Positions 52,462 to 60,183 of a stretch of DNA of 64,000 bases are shown here, piece by piece (the first letter of the stretch is position 1; each line of letters begins with the position of its first letter). The translations under genes were made by a program, and so were the position numbers. The notes beneath the pieces are model-generated. The model was not told where the DNA came from. It searched no databases and saw nothing but the letters and a program-made list of their open reading frames with translations. Source of the stretch: Bacillus xiapuensis. GTDB lineage: Bacteria; Bacillota; Bacilli; Bacillales; Domibacillaceae. Where the stretch lies: contig NZ_KZ454939.1 of assembly GCF_002797355.1 (NCBI RefSeq), positions 901,828 through 965,827 of the forward strand, in the 5' to 3' direction.

Positions 52462-52740
52462 ATGGATTATCAAGTTTTGGTTTTAGGGCTTATTTTTTTA
52501 ATTCTTGCTTATTTAGTCGGTATAAAAAAACAAACTCACTTACTGGCAGGTTTTAATCAGCACCGGGTTAAAGATAAGAAGAAATTAGCAGAATTAGTTG
52601 GGTCAGTTAACTTCGCATTTGGCGTGATACTAATAGTTTGTAGTTTTATAAGAATTGTACCTCTAGAGATAATAATGCCATTAGCTGTGGTTGGTTATCT
52701 TCTCCTCCTCCTTTATGTAAATGCCAAAATGGTTGAGTAA
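52462..52740 (+). CDS. DUF3784 small membrane protein
   Basis: 92 residues, three membrane segments, with the DUF3784 pattern KKQTHLLAGFNQHRVKDKKK after the first helix and a conserved end VNAKMVE. The ribosome site is AGGAGG. The DNA is clearly more AT-rich than the flanking chromosome. The gene starts 35 nt before the YhfC-like gene. DUF3784 proteins are frequent next to transporters and immunity-type genes in Firmicutes; no activity is known. Confidence 0.85.
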   Translation: MDYQVLVLGLIFLILAYLVGIKKQTHLLAGFNQHRVKDKKKLAELVGSVNFAFGVILIVCSFIRIVPLEIIMPLAVVGYLLLLLYVNAKMVE

Positions 52741-52774
52741 TTTAAAATCACTTTTATAAAAGTAGGTGCAAAGC

Positions 52775-53554
52775 ATGGTTAGTAATTTAACGATTTCTTT
52801 CATGATCATTGCTGCAGGAATAGCCATTTTAATACCGATTGCAATCCTAATTTACCATAAAAGAAATAGTAATATTGCTTGGAGGCCTATTTTTGTAGGT
52901 GTTTTAATTTTTATTGTTTTTTCTCAAATTTTAGGGAAGATCTTTAATGTGTATTGGTTGAGTATAAATTCAACAACTGCAGAAGTAATTCTGCAGAATA
53001 CATATATTTATGCCATTTATGGCGGGATTTCAGCAGCTCTTTTTGAAGAAACAGGGCGTTTTGTTGCATTTTATCTTATTTTAAAAAAATATAGAGAGTG
53101 GAAAGATGGACTCTCATATGGGATTGGCCATGGAGGAATAGAGGCATTAATAATTGGAGTATTAGCAGCTGTTCAGAATATTTCAACCTCGGTTATGATT
53201 AACTCAGGGGTATTTGAAAATTTAGTAAATCAAAGCGGAGAAAATTCCTCTAGCTTTTTAGCAATAAAAGAACAATTAATTGGTACCCCTTCTTATATGT
53301 TTCTACTTATTGGACTCGAAAGAGTTTCTGTATTTTTTATTCAAATCGCTTTATCACTTCTAATATTGTATGGTATAAAAATTAAGAAGCCTGCCATATT
53401 TGTTCTTGGTGCTATGATTATCCATACTTTAATCAACAGTATTCCTCTAATTTTTAAAGGTTTAGAATTTAGTATTTTTCTCACTGAAGGGTTTATTGTT
53501 TTGGTAGGGATATTATCCATTATAGTAATCGGAAAGATAAAATTACGATTCTAA
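52775..53554 (+). CDS. YhfC-family putative intramembrane metalloprotease
   Basis: 259 residues from ATG 52775 after AGGTG. About seven membrane segments. The conserved EETGRFVAFYLILKK (about residues 90-104) and YGIGHGGIEALIIG (about 115-128) match the YhfC (DUF2324) family, related to the CPBP/Abi proteases that use Glu-Glu and His residues. Its substrate is unknown. AT-rich composition, a DUF3784 neighbour and enclosure within an insertion sequence indicate transfer. A terminator follows. Confidence 0.85.
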   Translation: MVSNLTISFMIIAAGIAILIPIAILIYHKRNSNIAWRPIFVGVLIFIVFSQILGKIFNVYWLSINSTTAEVILQNTYIYAIYGGISAALFEETGRFVAFYLILKKYREWKDGLSYGIGHGGIEALIIGVLAAVQNISTSVMINSGVFENLVNQSGENSSSFLAIKEQLIGTPSYMFLLIGLERVSVFFIQIALSLLILYGIKIKKPAIFVLGAMIIHTLINSIPLIFKGLEFSIFLTEGFIVLVGILSIIVIGKIKLRF

Positions 53555-53580
53555 ACTTTTTGTAGTTTAATTTCTTATTG

Positions 53581-53611
53581 AAGGCAATTCTAAATCAGTA
53601 TTGCCTTTTTA
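53581..53611 (+). terminator. Terminator of the DUF3784-YhfC pair
   Basis: AAGGCAAT at 53581-53588 is inverted as ATTGCCTT and followed by TTTACTTTTTT. Confidence 0.8.
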
Positions 53612-53655
53612 CTTTTTTCGAATTCTACAAAGATTGCTTCTTTATTTTGAATTTA

Positions 53656-53689
53656 TTTCAAAAAATAAAAGTCCTTTATAAATAAGGAC
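53656..53689 (-). terminator. Terminator of the DUF393 gene
   Basis: GTCCTT at 53671 and AAGGAC at 53684-53689 form a short hairpin. Read leftwards it is followed by TTTTATTTTTTG. Confidence 0.7.
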
Positions 53690-53705
53690 AAATAAAATTA
53701 AATTC

Positions 53706-54092
53706 CTATTTTTTTATATGGCAAGTGTTTTCATCACAATTACCTGTAGGGATGATTAAACGTCGCGATGCTATAAAATCGTATATAAAGTCACCTATGC
53801 CTAAAAGCTTTAATAATTTAAAAACAGGCCATAGCCAAAATAAAAATGGAACTCTTGCAAAAACTGCACATATTGCATCAAAACCACTCAAAATTTCTCC
53901 ATTCGCTTTCAAAACATGCATTTCCTTCTCTAATTTTCCCATAGAAACATTCAGCATTTTAATGTTTTCGTGTTCTCTAAAACTAACAAAATTAAAAAGT
54001 CCAAAAGTATCCATTGATTCGATTCTCTTTTTAAATTTACTACAAATAGGGCACCAACTATCATAAAAAATGGTTAATGATCTTCTTCGCAT
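53706..54092 (-). CDS. DUF393 / DCC-family thiol-disulfide oxidoreductase
   Basis: 128 residues from ATG 54092 after GAGAGGTGTG. The active-site signature FYDSWCPICSKFK (Asp, then CxxC) lies at about residues 9-21. GFDAICAVFARVPFLFWLWP is the second conserved part. Members of the DCC family are thioredoxin-like redox proteins of largely unknown role. It is encoded opposite to the YhfC pair in the same AT-rich insert and has its own terminator. Confidence 0.85.
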   Translation of the reverse strand: MRRRSLTIFYDSWCPICSKFKKRIESMDTFGLFNFVSFREHENIKMLNVSMGKLEKEMHVLKANGEILSGFDAICAVFARVPFLFWLWPVFKLLKLLGIGDFIYDFIASRRLIIPTGNCDENTCHIKK

Positions 54093-54152
54093 ATTTACAC
54101 ACCTCTCAATAATAATATACCATAATATGTAATTTATATCCAACTACTTTGC

Positions 54153-54181
54153 GGGTAGTGACAGCGACGCTGGTACTACCC
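54153..54181. repeat. 29-bp near-perfect palindrome at the insert boundary
   Basis: GGGTAGTGACAGCG and CGCTGGTACTACCC flank a single central A, with two mismatches in 14. It lies exactly where the AT-rich insert meets the retained orfB tail. It may be an end of a mobile element or a recombination scar. No T tract follows. Confidence 0.6.
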
Positions 54182-54183
54182 CT

Positions 54184-54279
54184 TATATCGAGTACGGCAA
54201 CAACAAACGAATAAAGCAGAAATTGGCTGGCATGAGCCCGGTTTAATACCGTCTTCACACCAGCCAGTTAGCTGCATAA
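54184..54279 (+). pseudogene. C-terminal tail of IS3 orfB with an in-frame stop
   Basis: The frame reads YIEYGNNKRIKQKLAGMSPV, a TAA at 54244-54246, then YRLHTSQLAA and TAA. IS3-family OrfB proteins end with NNKRI.AKL.GMSPVQYR, so the stop has replaced the Gln codon. It is in the same orientation as the orfB fragment at 50828 and is the missing 3' end of that gene. Confidence 0.85.
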
Positions 54280-54316
54280 TATAAAACTCTAACTTTTAGG
54301 AGTCCCATCAATCTCA

Positions 54317-56086
54317 TCAGGAGATCTGGTTGTTTTTGTTTAGCTGAGCGCACTGTTCAGCATGGAGAAAAAAAGCGCTTGGCTTGCTTGAAGATGGGGA
54401 ATAATAGACAATAAGAAAGCCATTTTGCACCGTCCACTGTCCGTCGCGTTTTACCATAGTCATCTCTTCTATCACTGTATGCTTATACAGTTCTTTCTCC
54501 GTCAATCCGAGGGCGGCAAAGTCTGCACCCATAAGGTCTGGATGGTTTAATACTTGCTGATAGATTGCGGAGCGACTTTTTTTAGTAAGAGCAGGCTGCC
54601 ACCACGGCTTTCTCGGCTTATAGCGCTGGCTCATTAAATAATCGTATTTCATCAGGCTGTGAATATGGGACAAATTATGCACATGTTCTGCGGAAAGAAA
54701 TTGTGACAAGCGCTTGAATAAATCTTCTAGCTGATGTCCGATTCTTTCCCATCCTTGCTGTTCCCAGTAAGCGCCAAATGATTGAAAAAAATCAAACGGC
54801 GTGCCGAAGATATGCGTCACTAAATATTCAATTGTTTCATCCATGCGGTGATCGTTCCAGTACTTTTCCAGTACATCTTCCACCTGTTTAATTTTCACGA
54901 TGTCTTCAAAAGAAAGGACATTATTGCTTAAAATTTCATATGGAGAATGATCCATATACACGTAATTGTGATCGCTTGCCCGCAGCCGGAGGCCGGTGCC
55001 GCGCAGCATCTTTAAAAAGCCGAGCTGCAATTCTTCAGGCCTTAAGGCAAAGACGTCATTGAAGGTTTGCCGGAAGGAGTAATAATCCTCTTCCGGCAAT
55101 CCGGCGATCAAATCAAGATGCTGATCAATTTTGCCTCCGTCTTTTACCATAGTGACCGTTCTCGTTAATTTCGACCAATTTTGCTTGCGCATCACCAGCT
55201 CATTCGTTGTTTCATTCGTGGACTGAACACCTATTTCGAAGCGGAACAACCCAGCAGGTGCGTTTGCATTTAGAAAATCAATGACCTCCGGCCGCATAAT
55301 GTCCGCTGTAATCTCGAATTGAAAGACTGTTCCGGGAACGTGCTCATCAATCAGGAATTGAAACATTTCCATGGCGTAGCTGCGGCTAATGTTAAACGTC
55401 CGGTCAACAAATTTAATGGTTTTGGCTCCGTTAGCCATTAAGTAACGGATGTCATCCTTGATCCGCTCACGATTGAAATACCGGACACCGACCTCGATGG
55501 AAGACAGGCAGAATTGGCAGCGAAAAGGACATCCCCGGCTCGTTTCAATGTAAGTGATGCGCTTAGCCAGCTGGGAGCGGTCTTCCTTAAACCGGAACGG
55601 AGAAGGCATTTCGCGCAAATCAAGCTTGTTCCGCTGCGGATTGATTTTAGACTGGCCGTCTTTGCGATAGCCAATTCCGGGGACGCGGCTCCAATCCCTG
55701 CTTCCGCTTATTTCGTCAAGCAATTGTTTAAATGTTTCTTCTCCTTCACCGATGACGATAAAATCTGCTTCAGGAATCCGCTCCAGCCAGTGAGTAACAT
55801 CATAGGATACTTCCGGACCCCCGAGGACAATCACTGTCTCTGGCAGCACTTTTTTCAGCATTTTAATTACTTTGATCGTTTCTTCAATATTCCAAATGTA
55901 GCAGCTGAATCCTAATACCCCCGGCCGTTTTTTAAACAAGTCGGTCACGATGTTTATCGCGGGATCTTTGATCGTGTACTCGGCCATCTCGACTTGATAA
56001 TCCGGTTCTGCAAAGGCCTTCAAGTATCTGATGGCTAAATTTGTATGAATGTATTTAGCATTTAATGTACTGACGACAATTTTCAT
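54317..56086 (-). CDS. B12-binding radical SAM protein with DUF4080 domain
   Basis: 589 residues. The N-terminal B12-binding domain (about 1-140) has VLGFSCYIWNIEETIKVIK and VIVLGGPEVSYDV. The radical SAM core has ETSRGCPFRCQFCLSS with the CxxxCxxC cluster near residue 188, and FRFEIGVQSTNETTNELV. The C-terminal part fits DUF4080. The substrate is unknown. It overlaps the acyltransferase gene by 4 nt (ATGA), so the two are coupled. The degenerate IS3 end lies 13 bp past its stop, so its native terminator may be lost. Confidence 0.88.
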   Translation of the reverse strand: MKIVVSTLNAKYIHTNLAIRYLKAFAEPDYQVEMAEYTIKDPAINIVTDLFKKRPGVLGFSCYIWNIEETIKVIKMLKKVLPETVIVLGGPEVSYDVTHWLERIPEADFIVIGEGEETFKQLLDEISGSRDWSRVPGIGYRKDGQSKINPQRNKLDLREMPSPFRFKEDRSQLAKRITYIETSRGCPFRCQFCLSSIEVGVRYFNRERIKDDIRYLMANGAKTIKFVDRTFNISRSYAMEMFQFLIDEHVPGTVFQFEITADIMRPEVIDFLNANAPAGLFRFEIGVQSTNETTNELVMRKQNWSKLTRTVTMVKDGGKIDQHLDLIAGLPEEDYYSFRQTFNDVFALRPEELQLGFLKMLRGTGLRLRASDHNYVYMDHSPYEILSNNVLSFEDIVKIKQVEDVLEKYWNDHRMDETIEYLVTHIFGTPFDFFQSFGAYWEQQGWERIGHQLEDLFKRLSQFLSAEHVHNLSHIHSLMKYDYLMSQRYKPRKPWWQPALTKKSRSAIYQQVLNHPDLMGADFAALGLTEKELYKHTVIEEMTMVKRDGQWTVQNGFLIVYYSPSSSKPSAFFLHAEQCAQLNKNNQIS

Positions 56087-57135
56087 TGATTATTGATACG
56101 CTCCTTATAGCTCTTCTGTAAATGATTTTGATTCTTAAAATGGGCGAACAGCTGTTTAAGCTTGGACCATTTGCTTTCAATGAGCGGCTGGGCAATCGCT
56201 GTAACAAAAGTTGTAGATAGCAGCATGGTCAGCAATAGTGAAACGGTTAATAATAGAATAACCGATTCAGCTGAATCCTGCACTTCGCTGTCGCGGAAGG
56301 TTTTGATAATAAAGCCGTGCAATAAATACACATAAAGCGTGTTTTTTCCCCAATCTGTAAAAAAGAATTTCTTCTTTGGCACAAAGGAGAAGAAAGCGGC
56401 AATCATCAGGAAGCTCAATAAATAAATGAAGAGACGAATCAGCATGCCTTCTATATTGGAAACCCCTAACTCCGCAAATGAAAAAGAACCCAGCAGCCAT
56501 CTTTGGTCAATTTGGGGATGCGTGTAGGCGGCATAAAACAGACTTGCGGCGCCGATGAATAAACCGATTCTGGCGGCCTTGTTAGACAGCAAGTAAAAAT
56601 GCTCTTTCCGTAAATAATAGCCAATTAAAAAGAATGGAAAGAATACAAAGGTCCGGGCAAAGCTGAGCACATCAAGATAATCGGGAATAAAGCCGATAGC
56701 CATGCCCAGCACAAAGGTTGATATAAGGAGGGCGGGGGCTTTAAGCTTCATCCATTTTACACAGGCGACCAGCAGCAAATTCCAGAAGAACAGGCTTAAT
56801 AAAAACCAAAGCGACCAATGGGGGATCAGCAAGTGAATTTCAAACGGCTGATCCTCGTACAGAAAAAAATAAAAAATGGAATAAACAATTTGAAAAATAA
56901 AAAATGGCAATAAGATTTTTTGGGCTATTTTTTTTATATATCCTTTTTTATGAAAGCCCTTGGCGAAAAATCCGGACATAAGGATGAAACCCGGCATGTG
57001 AAATAAATAAATCGTTGCATACAAGGAAAAAATGAACGGGTTATCTCCAATATAGGAGCGGATAAAGTGGCCAAAGACAACTAAGAAAATTAAGATGAAT
57101 TTCGCATTATCGAAATAATAATTCCTTTTAGACAT
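56083..57135 (-). CDS. Membrane acyltransferase (acyltransferase 3 family)
   Basis: 350 residues with about ten membrane segments. YFDNAKFILIFLVVFGHFI at the N-terminus carries the catalytic His region, and ATIYLFHMPGFILMSGFFAKG follows, as in fucose 4-O-acetylase-like and OatA-like proteins. It would transfer acyl groups to an extracellular polysaccharide or glycan; the acceptor is unknown. It is the first gene of a two-gene unit with the radical SAM gene. Confidence 0.88.
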   Translation of the reverse strand: MSKRNYYFDNAKFILIFLVVFGHFIRSYIGDNPFIFSLYATIYLFHMPGFILMSGFFAKGFHKKGYIKKIAQKILLPFFIFQIVYSIFYFFLYEDQPFEIHLLIPHWSLWFLLSLFFWNLLLVACVKWMKLKAPALLISTFVLGMAIGFIPDYLDVLSFARTFVFFPFFLIGYYLRKEHFYLLSNKAARIGLFIGAASLFYAAYTHPQIDQRWLLGSFSFAELGVSNIEGMLIRLFIYLLSFLMIAAFFSFVPKKKFFFTDWGKNTLYVYLLHGFIIKTFRDSEVQDSAESVILLLTVSLLLTMLLSTTFVTAIAQPLIESKWSKLKQLFAHFKNQNHLQKSYKERINNQ

Positions 57136-57251
57136 TAGCGATCACCTATTACACTTAAATGAATTAGTAAGATCATGCAAGCATATCCTTTCATTATATA
57201 AAACTTTTAATTCATTGGCTAGCCGGCAAAAGGGGAGCCCTCCGCCTTTCA

Positions 57252-57686
57252 TTATCCTAGCTTGCTCTGTTCCTTTCGTTTTTTATTGTAATATTCTTCT
57301 GTTTTAATCGATAATTTGATGGCTTCATGATAAATATCCGTTTTAATGCCGTTGACAGATAGAGACTCGCGGCTGGCGATCAGCAGGCGGTCGATCATTT
57401 TAACGGCTTGCGGACAATGCCGGACTCTTCTTTTTAGCGCGGCGCCTTTTGTGTCCAGCTCTTTTAAAAGGCGGCGGATGTCCGTTGATGAACAGGATGC
57501 GGCCATTAATGTGAAAGCGTAAAGTGAAGCAATCACACAAACAAAAGGATCCTTTGTTTGTCCCATAAGTTCTTGGGCTTCTTTTAAAGAATTTATTTTT
57601 CTAAACGCTTTTAAGGCAGGATCGTACAGTTCTAAATGATCGTTATGCCATTGTAAGGCTGTTTTATGAGCGGTTGTTTCGGACAT
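57252..57686 (-). CDS. Uncharacterised soluble protein
   Basis: 144 residues from ATG 57686 after AAGGAGAAAAAGCT; an upstream frame to 57734 has no better site. Mostly helical and basic: LKAFRKINSLKEAQELMGQT, LYAFTLMAASCSSTDIRRL, and KRRVRHCPQAVKMIDRLLIA. No transmembrane segment or known catalytic motif is seen. It stands alone between the acyltransferase gene and repeat copy 3. No family is recognised. Confidence 0.7.
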   Translation of the reverse strand: MSETTAHKTALQWHNDHLELYDPALKAFRKINSLKEAQELMGQTKDPFVCVIASLYAFTLMAASCSSTDIRRLLKELDTKGAALKRRVRHCPQAVKMIDRLLIASRESLSVNGIKTDIYHEAIKLSIKTEEYYNKKRKEQSKLG

Positions 57687-57807
57687 AGCTTTTTCTCCTT
57701 CTTGTGAATCATGTTGAATAACAATCGTTTTCATTTTTCTTATCCCGCATATAAGATGCCGCCAGGCCCCTTTCCAAGAAAGGAGCGAGGAAGCAACAGG
57801 CTAAATC

Positions 57808-57943
57808 GGAGATCCCGGCACCTAAAAGCCCGATTCGTTTGGGGCTGCCAGATGCAGGGGACCAGGGCGCTGCAATAGGAGCCTTTGTTCTTCTATTCAG
57901 CAGCGGAGATAAGAGAAAACCCTCGTGGTTTTGAAGGTTCACT
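57808..57943 (-). repeat. Dispersed intergenic repeat, copy 3 (longest)
   Basis: On the minus strand: AAGTGAACCTTCAA, TCCGCTGCTGAATAGAAG, AACAAAGGCTCCTATTGCAGC, CCCTGCATCTGGCAG, CAAACGAATCGGGC and GGGATCTCCGAT. The GTG frame reads VNLQNHEGFLLSPLLNRRTK, then APIAAPWSPASGSPKRIGLL. The frame is open for 81 codons from an ATG at 57954, but no ribosome site was seen. Confidence 0.7.
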
Positions 57944-58051
57944 TCATTAACCATTACAGTTTAGCCTATTTTTGCAGCGGATAAACCAGCGACATCAAAT
58001 TGTAAGGCAAAGTTAAACGCTTGAAATCACATTAAGAAATTATGACAGCAT
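57944..58051. other. Intergenic remainder left of the kinase terminator
   Basis: No feature was recognised apart from the flanking repeat and terminator. The full gap between the genes is 57687-58142. Confidence 0.4.
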
Positions 58052-58094
58052 GAAAAGGCGGAACACTGTCAGCAAGCAGTGGTCCGCCTTTTCA
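58052..58094 (-). terminator. Terminator of the orphan histidine kinase
   Basis: GAAAAGGCGGA and TCCGCCTTTTC form a strong stem whose inner part CACTG/CAGTG also pairs. It lies 49 nt after the kinase stop. Read leftwards the stem ends with TTTTC. Confidence 0.75.
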
Positions 58095-58142
58095 AAAGGG
58101 AATATTCCTACCGGTTATTCGTTCTCTCATAACAGGCAGTTG

Positions 58143-59630
58143 TCAGCGATTTTGGAGCGGAAGGGTGACGCTCACGGTTGTGCCAAAACCGAATTCACTG
58201 ATAATTTCAATTGTGCCTCCAAATGATTCAACAATTCGCTTGCATACAACGAGTCCCAGCCCGGTGCCATTATCTTTAGAAGTAAAAAAGGGCTTAAAGA
58301 GCTGATGCAAATGTTCTTTCTCGATGCCGGGGCCTGTATCGGTAATAGAAAGATGGCAGCTGTTTCCTTCTTTAATCACGGTTAATCTCAAATCTCCGCC
58401 TTCGTTCATGGCTTCAAAGGCATTCTTCGTTAGATTTAAAATGACTTGCTTCATCTGATCAAAATTCACATTCACCCAAGTTTCCTGCTCCGGCAGCACC
58501 ACCTGATAATGGACTGAATACTGATTGGCTTCAGAATAGATCAATGGATTCAGATCAACAATAATCTCTCGGATGTCAACCGTTTGTACCTTTTGTGCAG
58601 TGGGCTTTCCTAAAATCAAAAACTCGCTGACAATTTGGTTAATGCGAGCAATTTCTTTATTAATGACAGAGAAGTACAGCTCGTCTGTGCTGTCGTTATA
58701 TTTTTCGTTGAGCAGCTGAACCAGTCCTTTAATGCCGGTCAGCGGGTTGCGAATTTCATGGGCTGTGCTTGCGGCCAGTGTTCCGATCAGTTCAAGCTTT
58801 TGAGCTTCCTGCTGCATTCTTTCTAATTTTGTCTGTCTCTTTAGCATCAGGTATTTAACAAGTAAAAAGCAAATATGAAGCAGAATAATTACGATGACTG
58901 CGAATAACAGTGTGATCGGTACGACGTTCTCTTCTTCGCTTGGTTCCGAGGCAATGACTAAGCTCCAGGGCAGCTGCGCGAGCGGATAGCGCAAGTAATT
59001 GCCATCCTCTGACAGTTCCTTCGTCTGATTGATTGAGAAAATCGGAATCTGCTTGGCATTTTCAAAGGCAATAGAGTGCTCTGGCGTTAGGAGCCGCATA
59101 ATGTTTTTCATGTAATCGAGGCGGATATGGGAAACAAGAATCGCTTTGACTTGCTGATTTTTCATCACAGGTGTAGCGATGGCGATAACCGGCTGATTAT
59201 TAACCAGTGTTTCCGCTTCCTCAGAAACAGCTGTATTCTTGGTCAGCAGCACTTCTTTGATATAAGGTTTATCCCTCAAGTTGTATTGCTTCAGCAAATC
59301 GTTGGTGCCAACCAGCAAGTTCCCCTCGAAATCAAGCATATAAATTCCGCCATACCGCGGATCTTTACTGGCCATTTTCTGCAAAATGGTCCGCACTTTC
59401 GTTAAGTTATTCAGCTCCGATTCTGTGCTGACGGCTAAAATGTCAAGACTTACGACTGTCTCATTAATAAATTGATCCATTTGGTTGCGATGCATATTCG
59501 CTACCCATTCCAGCTTTTTGACACGCTCTTCCTTAGCCCGCTCAGAAAGAATTTGATAAAAACCGAAGATCGCGATGATGGCAGGCAAGATCACTATAAA
59601 TATATATATATATCTTTCGCGTTTTTTCAT
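58143..59630 (-). CDS. Orphan sensor histidine kinase with Cache-like domain (KinD-like)
   Basis: 495 residues. Membrane segments at about 8-27 and 240-262 enclose a dCache-like sensor region with DPRYGGIYMLDFEGNLLVGT and NLRDKPYIKEVLLTKNTAVS. The HisKA box AASTAHEIRNPLTGIKGLVQ has its His near residue 293. The ATPase domain has NLTKNAFEAMNEGG, TDTGPGIEKEHL and FTSKDNGTGLGLVV. No response regulator is adjacent. Orphan kinases with this layout in Bacilli, such as KinD, feed the Spo0 phosphorelay; that role is inference. Confidence 0.88.
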   Translation of the reverse strand: MKKRERYIYIFIVILPAIIAIFGFYQILSERAKEERVKKLEWVANMHRNQMDQFINETVVSLDILAVSTESELNNLTKVRTILQKMASKDPRYGGIYMLDFEGNLLVGTNDLLKQYNLRDKPYIKEVLLTKNTAVSEEAETLVNNQPVIAIATPVMKNQQVKAILVSHIRLDYMKNIMRLLTPEHSIAFENAKQIPIFSINQTKELSEDGNYLRYPLAQLPWSLVIASEPSEEENVVPITLLFAVIVIILLHICFLLVKYLMLKRQTKLERMQQEAQKLELIGTLAASTAHEIRNPLTGIKGLVQLLNEKYNDSTDELYFSVINKEIARINQIVSEFLILGKPTAQKVQTVDIREIIVDLNPLIYSEANQYSVHYQVVLPEQETWVNVNFDQMKQVILNLTKNAFEAMNEGGDLRLTVIKEGNSCHLSITDTGPGIEKEHLHQLFKPFFTSKDNGTGLGLVVCKRIVESFGGTIEIISEFGFGTTVSVTLPLQNR

Positions 59631-60183
59631 ACATTAACGTCCTTTAATAAAGTTTCGTGCCCATCCATTATAACAAATAATTCGGATAATCCCGAGTGAA
59701 ATTGCAGAAAGCCAATATTCACAACGTTTTGTTATTTTCCCAGTACATCAGATTACAGCGCCACAAGGGGATGCTTGATGTTCAACTGGAAAAAGGTTAT
59801 AAAGGAAATACGACAGCTTCGGCGGAACTTAGTGAAAGAGCGGGCTCGCCGTTTATTCAGAGCGTCTTTTCAAGGCAATTATGAATCAATGATGAAGAGG
59901 TGAAAGAGTGACTGGCATGGAGTGCAGAAAACTTAATCGCTTCATCTAGGATAGCAGCTTGACTGTGACGTGATTTTCTATAATTGCACGGTTATACCGT
60001 AAAGGGGCAAGCAAATCAGCGGTACAATCTTCATGGCCAGCGGCAGCCTTGTCTATGCCGCTGAAGCGCAAGGCCGATGCGCAGGATTCAAGCGGACATG
60101 AAAGAGAAGGAAACAGGGGCCAAATTGCTGAAAAAGCGTGGCATATCCACGAAAAACCTATTATTGGAAGCGGAGGAGTATGA
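59631..60183. other. Intergenic stretch of 550 bp, nothing firm
   Basis: It separates the divergent kinase and pepF genes and should hold their promoters. A TATAAT at about 59979 has no -35 at proper spacing. Short frames exist (for example 59771-59884, 37 codons) without ribosome sites. GGAGG before 60184 serves pepF. Confidence 0.45.

Larger units (their letters stand above)
50249..54304 (+). mobile_element. IS3-family element split by an AT-rich insert with cargo genes
   Basis: The left end at about 50249 (ACACCCCAAAAGCTAGAG, within its own palindrome) is matched by a degenerate inverted copy at about 54286-54304 (CTCTAACTTTTAGGAGT). orfA and the first 155 codons of orfB lie at the left. 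The last 30 codons of orfB lie at 54184-54279, in the same orientation. About 300 bp of the middle of orfB is missing and is replaced by about 2.9 kb holding a truncated IS4-like transposase and three unrelated genes. No target duplication was recognised. The whole unit is probably immobile by itself. Confidence 0.75.

Noticed and set aside
57709-57954. 81-codon minus-strand frame over repeat copy 3
   Set aside because: It coincides with the dispersed repeat and has no ribosome site, so it is listed as a repeat, not a gene.
59771-59884. 37-codon frame before pepF
   Set aside because: No ribosome site and no recognisable content; likely chance.
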